From contig JAEDNK010000020.1 in assembly GCA_016302545.1 (NCBI GenBank), forward strand, positions 1 through 17,933: a stretch of DNA of 17,933 nucleotides, written 5' to 3'. The notes under the pieces are model-generated. The model saw nothing but the letters and a program-made list of their open reading frames with translations. It did not search any database and had not been told where the DNA came from. Position numbers and translations under genes: made by a program. The number at the start of each line of letters is the position of its first letter. Position 1 is the first letter of the stretch. The DNA is from Bacillota bacterium. GTDB taxonomy: Bacteria > Bacillota > Clostridia > Peptostreptococcales > Anaerovoracaceae. This document shows positions 1 through 6,473 of this stretch, one piece after another.

Positions 1-2
1 TC

Positions 3-416
3 ATGAAAAACAAAGTTTTAATTATTGCTTTAGTAATGGTTTTAGTATTCAGCTTTACCGCTGCAGCATTCGCTGATAGTGGAATCCAGCCGTATGAGAC
101 TGGTATTGTTGATTTTATAATTAACAGAACAAGTGGCACAACTGCAGGTGTGGATGTTGTTGTGCACTTTACGGCTACTGCAAATGAATATAATGTGGTG
201 GTCTATCTCCAGAAACTAGTAAATGGTACATGGAAAAACGATAATACTAATCCTGAGTATGTTTTCTACAACAACGGATTTAATTCAAATTCTTGTCATT
301 TTTCTCATGATTACGACTCTCTCACATATGGCACGACTTACCGCCTTATGGTTGTAAGTATTGACAAATATACTAGCAAAGAGTATCGTCAAACAACATA
401 CTCAAATTCATTTTAG
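3..416 (+). CDS. Small secreted protein of unknown function
   Basis: Not recognised as a named family. The 137-residue product begins with MKNK and a hydrophobic stretch (about residues 5-21), followed by an Ala-rich signal peptidase I site ending AFA before Asp25, so it should be exported. The mature ~112 residues are rich in Thr, Asn, Tyr and Val with alternating hydrophobic residues, which suggests a small all-beta domain. There is a single Cys near residue 98, and no lipobox or sorting motif. The Shine-Dalgarno site would lie outside the window, so the start rests on the signal peptide. The gene is AT-rich (about 36% G+C by hand count) compared with most of the window. Its last 4 bases overlap the end of the convergent anti-sigma gene, with no terminator hairpin between them. 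A role in the envelope response controlled by the neighbouring sigma factor is possible but unproven. Confidence 0.75.
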   Translation: MKNKVLIIALVMVLVFSFTAAAFADSGIQPYETGIVDFIINRTSGTTAGVDVVVHFTATANEYNVVVYLQKLVNGTWKNDNTNPEYVFYNNGFNSNSCHFSHDYDSLTYGTTYRLMVVSIDKYTSKEYRQTTYSNSF

Positions 417-1138
417 CATCCCATGAGGTCATCAAGAATGGCCTCTATTTTTATTTTAGCATCATTAGGTAACATTATAGAAACTGCACTACTATTATCT
501 TCGTACGAGTACATAATACCATCGTCCACTTTACTCTCACTTACTTTAATACCGTTGTAGATCCAGTTATCATCCCCTGCTGGAATTATTCGATTTTCGA
601 TATCATAGCAATATGTCTTTATTATAGTTATTAAAATTTCTTTCCCGCCTTCATCATATGCCATGGAATATTTTGTAATTCTGCTGCTCTTTGAAATGTT
701 TACCTTTTTGAAAACCAGCCCAACACTATACTCACTTGACACATCCAGGAAGTGAATCTCTTTCCTTATATCCTCAGGTATATCCTCAATGTTGGTATAT
801 GTCTTGGTGGACATGCCCACATTCTGGTCGTTTTCACTGACACCGCTGCCTATAACCACGCTGTCACCCTGCTGCACGGTCTTTTTTTCGCCATCCTTGC
901 CGGCGGTGGCACTTTCACCCAGGGTCATACCTGCCACGAAACCGCCGCACACCAGACACAGAGCCACACAGGCAGCTGCAAGGCTGAGCATATTCCTTCT
1001 GCGCTTTTTCTTCTTTTCCGCAGCCTGAATGAGCCGATGGAAGTCCTCCCGTGACATCCCCTGGGGTGTTTCCTCCAGCATATATGCAGCCTCCAGCTTT
1101 TCGCCCAGGCGCTTTTCAATATCGCTCCTATTTTCCAT
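413..1138 (-). CDS. Membrane-anchored anti-sigma factor (probable)
   Basis: Likely the anti-sigma partner of the adjoining ECF sigma factor. The 241-residue protein has a charged cytoplasmic N-terminus (1-49, ending in a KKKKRRR stop-transfer-like patch), one membrane helix (about 50-72) and an extracytoplasmic domain (about 75-241). The C-terminal ~90 residues loosely resemble the DUF4367-type domains found in clostridial anti-sigma proteins. No HxxxCxxC zinc anti-sigma motif is present. I chose the ATG at 1138 because AGGAGG lies 6 bases upstream (1145-1150); an ATG 7 codons further upstream has no such site. The start overlaps the sigma gene end by 11 bases, implying translational coupling. 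Composition changes sharply inside the gene: the part for residues ~1-100 is GC-rich, and the sensor part is about 35% G+C. The role is inferred from context and architecture rather than a diagnostic motif. Confidence 0.75.
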   Translation of the reverse strand: MENRSDIEKRLGEKLEAAYMLEETPQGMSREDFHRLIQAAEKKKKRRRNMLSLAAACVALCLVCGGFVAGMTLGESATAGKDGEKKTVQQGDSVVIGSGVSENDQNVGMSTKTYTNIEDIPEDIRKEIHFLDVSSEYSVGLVFKKVNISKSSRITKYSMAYDEGGKEILITIIKTYCYDIENRIIPAGDDNWIYNGIKVSESKVDDGIMYSYEDNSSAVSIMLPNDAKIKIEAILDDLMGC

Positions 1139-1694
1139 GGCCGTCCTCCTTTGCTGCATATTCTCTCATCTTGGCTATTGCCCTCGACGAAATCTTTCTC
1201 GTATTGGCGTAAGATTCTCCTACGATTTTTGCCACCTCGGTAAAGGGATGCTGAAAGACATAGTAGAGGAGCACGATATTCTTCTCCCTTTCATTGAGAC
1301 AGTTTAAAAGCCTGTCAAGCCGTTCAAGCTCCATATTTTCCACATGGCGCCATAGCTCATCGCAAAGCCCTTCCTCATTCTCTTTGAAGGCGGCACTTTC
1401 CGAGGCAGCTTCCAGAGAAAACTCCCACATCTGCTTACGTTGGATTTTCTTTATATACCTAAACCCTGTGTTTTTGGCGATAGTACGCACCCAGCTTTTC
1501 ATCAGGCTCACGTCTCTCAGCTGATTCATGTGCATCCATGCGTCCACCATGGTCTCCTGCACCACATCATCCAAAATATCATCCTTGATGCCAAGGGCTC
1601 TCAGATAGCGGGTCACATATCCCTTAAGCTCCCAAAGCTTCTCTTCAAGCTCTTCCTTGACCGCAAAATCGTCTTCTCCAAAAATTCTGCTCAT
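1128..1694 (-). CDS. ECF-type RNA polymerase sigma-70 factor
   Basis: This 188-residue extracytoplasmic-function sigma factor would direct RNA polymerase to a small regulon, probably one controlled by an envelope signal. Region 2 spans about 23-88, including the acidic DDVVQETMVDAW segment (2.1/2.2) and the SWVRTIAKNTGFRYIKK segment (2.3/2.4). Region 4 spans about 127-178, with LNEREKNIVLLYYVFQHPFTEVAKIV forming the first helices of its helix-turn-helix. Regions 1 and 3 are absent, as expected for ECF factors. The linker (90-125) is acidic. The only purine-rich sequence upstream (GGAGAAAG) is some 17 or more bases from the ATG, so initiation may be weak. No alternative start exists before the upstream in-frame stop at 1731-1733. 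It is co-transcribed with the overlapping anti-sigma gene. I could not identify a promoter with confidence; autoregulation is typical of the family. Confidence 0.9.
   Translation of the reverse strand: MSRIFGEDDFAVKEELEEKLWELKGYVTRYLRALGIKDDILDDVVQETMVDAWMHMNQLRDVSLMKSWVRTIAKNTGFRYIKKIQRKQMWEFSLEAASESAAFKENEEGLCDELWRHVENMELERLDRLLNCLNEREKNIVLLYYVFQHPFTEVAKIVGESYANTRKISSRAIAKMREYAAKEDGHGK
1145..1150 (-). promoter_or_regulatory. Ribosome binding site deciding the anti-sigma start
   Basis: AGGAGG on the minus strand lies 6 bases before the ATG at 1138, inside the sigma gene. The longer frame, with an ATG at 1159, lacks such a site. Confidence 0.75.
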
Positions 1695-2018
1695 ACGGTT
1701 ACTGTAACTTCTTTCTCCGGATAATAATCTTTACCTTTTAAGGTTAGTACTTTTGGTCTGCAAACAAAATCAACCTGCGGTTTAATTTTGAAGCTATCAG
1801 ACAAAAATTTACAAAAAATCAGAAAAATTTGGTGAATTTGTCACAATCGGTCATGTTTTTTTATCTTAATCAATAGAGGGTGTTTTGAGAGAGCTGTGCG
1901 CATACGTACCCTGTACGGTTTATTAAAAATGAAAGTGTGTGAAAATAGATCGTATTTATCCATGATGCAGAGATTGCGAAACATGCGTACAGATGAAAGA
2001 GAGCCGCTGTCCTCATTC
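1695..2018. other. Non-coding gap between sigma factor and ClC genes
   Basis: This 324-base stretch separates the sigma factor gene from the end of the ClC gene and has no convincing protein gene. Its first ~175 bases are very AT-rich, with A- and T-tracts, and must hold the promoter of the sigma operon on the minus strand. On the plus strand a sigma-A-like promoter candidate (1838-1867) precedes a hairpin with a seven-T tail (2001-2037), so a short plus-strand transcript is conceivable. A small hairpin (CGTAC, 3-base loop, GTACG at 1905-1917) lies between them. Confidence 0.6.
1838..1867 (+). promoter_or_regulatory. Candidate sigma-A promoter reading rightward
   Basis: TTGTCA (1838-1843, 5 of 6 to TTGACA) is followed after 18 bases by TATCTT (1862-1867, 4 of 6 to TATAAT). 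No plus-strand gene follows, only a hairpin with a T-tract at 2001-2037. The AT-rich context makes chance matches likely, so this is weak support. Confidence 0.25.
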
Positions 2019-2037
2019 CTACAGCGGCTCTTTTTTT
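2001..2037. terminator. Hairpin terminator overlapping the ClC stop codon
   Basis: A perfect 10-bp inverted repeat, GAGCCGCTGT (2001-2010) and ACAGCGGCTC (2021-2030), is separated by a 10-base loop. On the plus strand it is followed by TTTTTTT (2031-2037), giving a classical intrinsic terminator. On the minus strand it closes the ClC operon, where the following tract (TCTTTCATCT) is only moderately U-rich. The ClC stop codon (2019-2021) begins in the loop and ends on the first base of the stem arm. Confidence 0.8.
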
Positions 2038-3401
2038 CTCCGATAGCGTCTGTCGCAACTGCTTCCGCAGTTCTTTCTGCCTGTCAGCAGCCTCTCAAGA
2101 AGCTGGTCGTAAATCGGCACGCCGCCCATGATTTCGGCCGTTATATAGGCTGCAAGAGACACGATGGCAAGAGGCAGCAGATTAGAAAAAATCCCCGTCA
2201 TCTCACTTATGAGGATTATGCCTGTAATCGGCGCTCTTACTATGGCGGCAAAATATCCCGCCATACCCAGTATGACGAAGTAGGCAGCGTATGTATTGGC
2301 GTAACCCACCAGAGGACTGACAATTTCGGTGAACAGCCCTCCCGTTACAGCGCCAAGCACCAGCAGAGGCAAGAAAATTCCTCCCGGCGCTCCGGTGCCG
2401 AAGCTGAATACAGAAAAAACAAACTTCACTAAAAGGAGCACCAGCAGCACCTTAACTTCCGCGCCTCCTTCACCGACAAAAGTCACCAGATCGTGACCGC
2501 TTCCCAGCACCTGCGGATAAAAAACAGCCAGCAGCACTATAACGCCAAAAGCCAGCGCCGCCTTGACCCATGCAGGCTTCAGCATTGCGAAGAAGTCCTG
2601 TGACAAGGCGATACACCTGTTATACAGCACCCCGAAGGCTCCCATTATCACCCCTAGAACCAGTACCATCCAGTAGTGGGACAAGGGGAGGCTGTTGGAA
2701 ACGGTCAGTGAAAATACAGGTCTCAAACCGAATATGTATGAGGCAACCCAATCTGCGGTGATAGCCGAGGCCATGGTGGAAAGGAGAACTTCCGCAGTAA
2801 AGGTTTTGTGCAGCTCCTCCAGAGTGAACACTACCCCCGCAAGAGGCGCACTGAAAGCAGCTGCAAGACCGGCACCGGCGCCGCAGGTCATGAGGAGTCT
2901 TTCCTCAGAGTGCAGGCGTCCGCTCAGCCTTGAAAACCCTTTCCCCACCATAGCTCCCAGCTGAATGCTGGGACCCTCGCGGCCCAGAGAAAGACCGCCG
3001 CCCACAGCCATCACTCCTCCGATAAATTTTGCAATTATAACGCTGAGCCAGTTTGCCTTTATCTTCCCCTCCAGTTCACCTTTAACCTGAGGGATGCCGC
3101 TTCCGCTGCACAGAGGTTCTCGACTTACTATAAAGGAAACGCATACTGTAAAGAAGAAAAGCAGCAGCAGGCACCAGATTACTAATGACAGCTTAGTCTG
3201 TGCCCCCGCAAGCAGCACGCCTCTGATTTCATCGATTTTGGTCAAGGAAAGGCGAAAGGCCGAAACCAGTATTCCCGCCAGAATACCTACTCCTATTCCT
3301 TCCACTATGAGCCTGTATTTCAGGTTTCCCATTACCCGAAGAAAACGAGGCATTCCCTCTGCCGAATTGTTCTTTCTTATCCGTTCTGTTTTTCTGCTCA
3401 T
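2019..3401 (-). CDS. ClC-family chloride/proton antiporter
   Basis: Inner-membrane homodimeric ClC transporter of 460 residues, close to the length of E. coli ClC-ec1 (473), with no C-terminal CBS domains. The selectivity-filter motifs are in order: GSGIP at 100-104 (Ser101), GREGP at 140-144 (gating Glu142), GGIFLP at 340-345 and Tyr431 in GGVPIY. The pair Glu195-Glu196 in FTLEELHKT matches the position of the internal proton glutamate (Glu203 of ClC-ec1). This argues for H+-coupled exchange rather than a channel, and the Tyr/Ser coordination argues against the fluoride-type branch. It is the last gene of the six-gene operon, 34 bases after the UPF0371 gene. The start has only a distant AGGAGC and no alternative before the upstream stop. 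The basic 20-residue tail has two Cys. The stop lies inside the terminator hairpin. Confidence 0.93.
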   Translation of the reverse strand: MSRKTERIRKNNSAEGMPRFLRVMGNLKYRLIVEGIGVGILAGILVSAFRLSLTKIDEIRGVLLAGAQTKLSLVIWCLLLLFFFTVCVSFIVSREPLCSGSGIPQVKGELEGKIKANWLSVIIAKFIGGVMAVGGGLSLGREGPSIQLGAMVGKGFSRLSGRLHSEERLLMTCGAGAGLAAAFSAPLAGVVFTLEELHKTFTAEVLLSTMASAITADWVASYIFGLRPVFSLTVSNSLPLSHYWMVLVLGVIMGAFGVLYNRCIALSQDFFAMLKPAWVKAALAFGVIVLLAVFYPQVLGSGHDLVTFVGEGGAEVKVLLVLLLVKFVFSVFSFGTGAPGGIFLPLLVLGAVTGGLFTEIVSPLVGYANTYAAYFVILGMAGYFAAIVRAPITGIILISEMTGIFSNLLPLAIVSLAAYITAEIMGGVPIYDQLLERLLTGRKNCGSSCDRRYRRKKEPL

Positions 3402-3435
3402 GATATAATCTTCGTGTTAAAGCTCCTGTTTGAAT

Positions 3436-4947
3436 TTATGCAAAGTACAAGTTAGTAGTCAGATATTCAGGGTCACTGGTCACGTCTATGCCCATGGCTC
3501 TCAGCGTCTGCTCGTCCCTTTCACTGAGAATCGCCGTACAGTGAGCTCTGCAGCCGTTTAACTGTTCCAGAATGCGCACGGCTTTTTCTGCACATGAGTT
3601 GCTCTCGGCAGATATGGAAAGAGCCGTCAGGATTTCCTCCAGATTAAGGCTGGTTCTGTCATGGTGAAGCACGCCGCCTTTAAGCTCCTGTATGCTCTTG
3701 AAAACATTTGGCGCTATGAGATAAAGGTCATCGGGAATTCCCGCCAGCTTCTTTACAGCGTTGAGCACGGCAGCTCCTGCGGCAACCATTCTGCGGCTGC
3801 TTCTGCCTGTTACGATACTGCCGTCAGGCATTTCTATAGCCATTACGACTACATTTACATACTTTTTATCACAATTTCTCTTGTATTCGGCGTATTCGCG
3901 GGCAGGGATAACTACTGCTCTGTCTTCCTCTGCAGCCCCTACCTCCTTCATGAGAAGCTCGGAGCGTTCCAGCGCGTCCTCCGTAATCTTACCCTTCTTA
4001 TAGTCGCACTTGGCTATCATAAATCTTCTGATTATTTCCTGCACGGCGGCTTCCTTTACCACCTCGTCGTCGGTAATGCAAAGGCCGATGCGGTTTACAC
4101 CCATATCCGTCGGCGACTGATATTCGGACTCTCCCGTAATCTTTTCGATAATCCTCTTTACTACGGGGAAAACCTCCAGATCGCGGTTGTAGTTAACAGC
4201 CATCTGGCCGTAAGCCTCCAGATGGAAGGAGTCCAGCATATTCACATCGCGAAGATCCGCGGTTGCTGCCTCGTAAGCGATGTTGACAGGGTGCTTTAGA
4301 GGCAGGTTCCATATAGGAAAGGTCTCGAACTTAGCGTATCTTACCCTGGTTCCCCTCTTGTATTCATGGTAAAGCTGGGAAAGGCAGGTGGCCAGCTTGC
4401 CGCTGCCGCCGCCGGGACCTGTTACTACCACCAGAGGCTTCGTAACCTCTACATAAGGATTGGCTCCGTAGCCCTCCTCGCTTACAATGGTTTCCACGTC
4501 TGTAGGATAGCCCTTTGTGTAAAAATGCTTATAGGTTTTGATATCTCTTCTTTCCAGCTTGTTGATAAACATGTTGACCGCCGGAGCGTCCTCATATCTG
4601 GTTACCACCACGCTGTTTATCTTAAGGTCGTTCTTTCTGAAAATGTCGATAAGCCTGAGTACTTCTAAATCGTAGGTTATTCCGAAATCCTGACGTGTCT
4701 TGCTGTTGATAATATCGCCGGAGTAAATGCATATAATGATTTCCACCTGCTCCTTCATCTTTTGCAGCAGCTTAATCTTGGCATTTTCGTCAAAGCCCGG
4801 AAGTACCCTCATGGCGTGCTTGTCGTGAACCAGCTTGCCGCCGAACTCCAGATACAGCCTTTCGCTGTTATGGTGATTTATCCTTTCCAGAATATATTTC
4901 GATTGCTCTTCAATGTACTTTTCTGCGTCAAAACCTATCTTGTGCAT
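3436..4947 (-). CDS. UPF0371 / DUF1846 family protein
   Basis: A 503-residue soluble protein that I recognise as the UPF0371 (DUF1846) family, widespread in Bacillota and Actinobacteria and, to my knowledge, without an assigned reaction. It opens with MHKIGFDAEKYIEEQS, typical of the family. A glycine-rich nucleotide-binding-like loop, TGPGGGSGK (176-184), sits at the end of a hydrophobic strand (KPLVVV), so binding of a phosphorylated ligand or nucleotide is plausible. There is no signal peptide and no membrane segment, and length is normal for the family. The start is well supported: AAGGAG lies 8 bases before the ATG. It sits 39 bases after the DUF1934 gene and 34 bases before the ClC gene in the same operon, which points to housekeeping expression with cell-wall and stress genes but does not reveal its function. 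Confidence 0.92.
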   Translation of the reverse strand: MHKIGFDAEKYIEEQSKYILERINHHNSERLYLEFGGKLVHDKHAMRVLPGFDENAKIKLLQKMKEQVEIIICIYSGDIINSKTRQDFGITYDLEVLRLIDIFRKNDLKINSVVVTRYEDAPAVNMFINKLERRDIKTYKHFYTKGYPTDVETIVSEEGYGANPYVEVTKPLVVVTGPGGGSGKLATCLSQLYHEYKRGTRVRYAKFETFPIWNLPLKHPVNIAYEAATADLRDVNMLDSFHLEAYGQMAVNYNRDLEVFPVVKRIIEKITGESEYQSPTDMGVNRIGLCITDDEVVKEAAVQEIIRRFMIAKCDYKKGKITEDALERSELLMKEVGAAEEDRAVVIPAREYAEYKRNCDKKYVNVVVMAIEMPDGSIVTGRSSRRMVAAGAAVLNAVKKLAGIPDDLYLIAPNVFKSIQELKGGVLHHDRTSLNLEEILTALSISAESNSCAEKAVRILEQLNGCRAHCTAILSERDEQTLRAMGIDVTSDPEYLTTNLYFA

Positions 4948-4986
4948 TTTTCTTCTCCTTAGTTTCTAATAGCTTTTGTTACCCTT

Positions 4987-5412
4987 TTACATTACATCTA
5001 TGGTCAGCCTGTTTTTGCCCTCTGCAAGGCCCTCCAGACTTACATTGTACTCAATATCTATATTTCCCTTTAGCTCATCCATATCCAGATTGTTTTCCAC
5101 GCGGCTGGTGAGCACTTCTACATCCATAGGTCCGTAAGGCGTGTCGTATCTGCTGCTAAAACGCCTCCCCTTTTCAAAATAAAGCTCAGCGTTAAAGCCC
5201 ACGTGACCTATTCTCCGCATCTTTACGGTGTCTCCCTTTACCTTAAGAGTGGTCCTGCAGCCCACCATTCCGGAAACCTCGCTCTCGTCATATATCATAT
5301 AGACCGAATCGTTGCGGACATAAAGCCGACCGTCGGTGATGAACTCCATCTGGTCTTCTTCTTTATTTTCGTAGCACTGTTTACCTACTATTTTCAGCGT
5401 TATATCTCTCAT
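4987..5412 (-). CDS. DUF1934 (YwiB-like) protein
   Basis: A 141-residue protein resembling the DUF1934 family (B. subtilis YwiB), predicted to be a small beta-barrel of calycin type with unknown function. Visible family features are the N-terminal strand MRDITLKIVGKQ, the aromatic YVRNDSVYMIYDESE segment near 30-45, the TTLKVKGDTVKMRRIG region (54-69) and the YDTPYGPMDVEVLT segment near 89-102. It has no signal peptide. Its start lies 32 bases inside the end of ddl in another frame. The Shine-Dalgarno support is poor (GGGC close by, AAAGGA too far), so translation probably depends on ribosomes finishing ddl. The ATG at 5412 fits the usual N-terminus of the family. It is followed after 39 bases by the UPF0371 gene. 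Confidence 0.85.
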   Translation of the reverse strand: MRDITLKIVGKQCYENKEEDQMEFITDGRLYVRNDSVYMIYDESEVSGMVGCRTTLKVKGDTVKMRRIGHVGFNAELYFEKGRRFSSRYDTPYGPMDVEVLTSRVENNLDMDELKGNIDIEYNVSLEGLAEGKNRLTIDVM

Positions 5413-6454
5413 AGCCCAGTTCTATTATCCTTTCAATGACCTCTCCGTACTTTACGCCGGTAGCCTCCCACAAAAGAGGGAACATGCTGTACTTGGTAAA
5501 GCCGGGGATTGTGTTAATCTCGTTAAGAAGTACCCTGCCGGTTTTTCTGTCTATGAAAAAGTCTACTCTCGCAAAGCCTTCTCCGTCGATGGCGCTGTAT
5601 GCTCGCAGAGCCAAATTTCTTATCTCAGCGGCGGTTTCCTCAGAAATATCCGCAGGAATGCACAGCTTGGATGCGCCACCGTCACAGTACTTGGCATTGT
5701 AGTCATAGAACTCTGCCGACGGAAGGATTTCTCCCACTACCGCAGCTTCCTGTCGGTCGTTTCCAACCACCGCCGTTTCAAGCTCCCTGCAGTCGATAAA
5801 TTCTTCAATCACAATTCTCTTATCATATTTCAGTGCCAGTTTTATGGCCTCTTTCAGCTGCTCTCTGCTCGCAGCCTTGCTGATTCCCACGCTTGATCCC
5901 ATGTTAGCCGGCTTGACAAAACATGGATAGCCAATCTTTTTCTCTATTCTGCCTAAGGATTCTTCTTCATCTTCTGCAAGATCCCTGCGCGTAACCAGCT
6001 CATATCTGCATACCGGAATTCCGGCCTTTTCAAACAGCTCCTTTGAGACAGCCTTATCCATTGCCACCGCGGAAGCCAGTACGCCGCAGCCGCCGTAAGG
6101 AATGTTCAGAGTCTCAAACAGTCCCTGTATTTTTCCGTCCTCACAGTAAGGTCCGTGGATTATAGGCAGTGCAAAATCGATGAACTTTCCCAGATCGCCG
6201 GGGTTTATCTCTTCGCCCACCTTCTCCCAGGAGCCGTTTTCGATTATGTCCGATGTAATGTCGTGGTCTCCTTCAGAGTCTCTGCCGAAAACCTGAGGTA
6301 CTCCCAACCACTCTCCCTTCCTTGTTATGCCTATGTAAAACAGGTCGTATTTTTCCTTATCAATGGCCCTGATAACCGATGCTGCAGAAAGCAGAGACAC
6401 TTCATGCTCTCCTGATTTACCGCCAAAAATAATTCCAATCCTCTTCTTTTCCAT
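5381..6454 (-). CDS. ddl: D-alanine--D-alanine ligase
   Basis: Cytoplasmic ATP-grasp enzyme joining two D-alanines for the peptidoglycan stem peptide; 357 residues, normal length. Visible are GGKSGEHEVSLLSA (11-24, binding the first D-Ala), the ATP-grasp lysine region CFVKPANMGSSVG (178-190), the omega-loop motif YDYNAKY (250-256), and ARVDFF with the metal-binding LLNEINTIPGFT (309-320). The Tyr/Lys of YNAKY is the pattern of true D-Ala-D-Ala ligases rather than vancomycin-resistance D-Ala-D-Lac ligases. One oddity is HGPYCEDG at 100-107, where the usual Gly of HGxxGEDG is Cys104. I start at the ATG at 6454 because GGAGGTG (6461-6467) lies 6 bases upstream; the longer frame would begin at a GTG overlapping that site. 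It follows hslO by 19 bases and overlaps the DUF1934 gene. Confidence 0.95.
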   Translation of the reverse strand: MEKKRIGIIFGGKSGEHEVSLLSAASVIRAIDKEKYDLFYIGITRKGEWLGVPQVFGRDSEGDHDITSDIIENGSWEKVGEEINPGDLGKFIDFALPIIHGPYCEDGKIQGLFETLNIPYGGCGVLASAVAMDKAVSKELFEKAGIPVCRYELVTRRDLAEDEEESLGRIEKKIGYPCFVKPANMGSSVGISKAASREQLKEAIKLALKYDKRIVIEEFIDCRELETAVVGNDRQEAAVVGEILPSAEFYDYNAKYCDGGASKLCIPADISEETAAEIRNLALRAYSAIDGEGFARVDFFIDRKTGRVLLNEINTIPGFTKYSMFPLLWEATGVKYGEVIERIIELGYERYNAENSR

Positions 6455-6460
6455 GCTTAA

Positions 6461-6467
6461 CACCTCC
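6461..6467 (-). promoter_or_regulatory. Ribosome binding site deciding the ddl start
   Basis: GGAGGTG on the minus strand lies 6 bases before the ATG at 6454. The longer reading frame would start with a GTG at 6469 immediately before this site, which would place the Shine-Dalgarno inside the coding region. Confidence 0.75.
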
Positions 6468-6473
6468 ACTCTA

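Noticed and set aside
1139..1159. Zinc-binding anti-sigma (ZAS) motif near the anti-sigma N-terminus
   Set aside because: No HxxxCxxC arrangement exists in the N-terminal region; the protein is judged anti-sigma from context and topology only.
1896..2432. Plus-strand open frame of 178 codons over the gap and the end of the ClC gene
   Set aside because: It begins with a GTG lacking a ribosome site, runs through the terminator hairpin and lies antisense to clearly conserved ClC coding sequence; its product is low-complexity and basic.
3402..3435. Fluoride riboswitch before the ClC gene
   Set aside because: Only 34 bases separate it from the upstream gene, and the ClC filter residues (GREGP, central Tyr and Ser) are chloride-type rather than fluoride-type.
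3661..4299. Plus-strand open frame of 212 codons
   Set aside because: Antisense shadow of the UPF0371 gene, whose family membership and ribosome binding site are clear; no domain features in the shadow product.
5381..6454. Vancomycin-resistance type D-Ala-D-Lac or D-Ala-D-Ser ligase
   Set aside because: The omega loop has the YNAKY pattern of normal D-Ala-D-Ala ligases and there are no vanH, vanX, vanT or vanRS neighbours.
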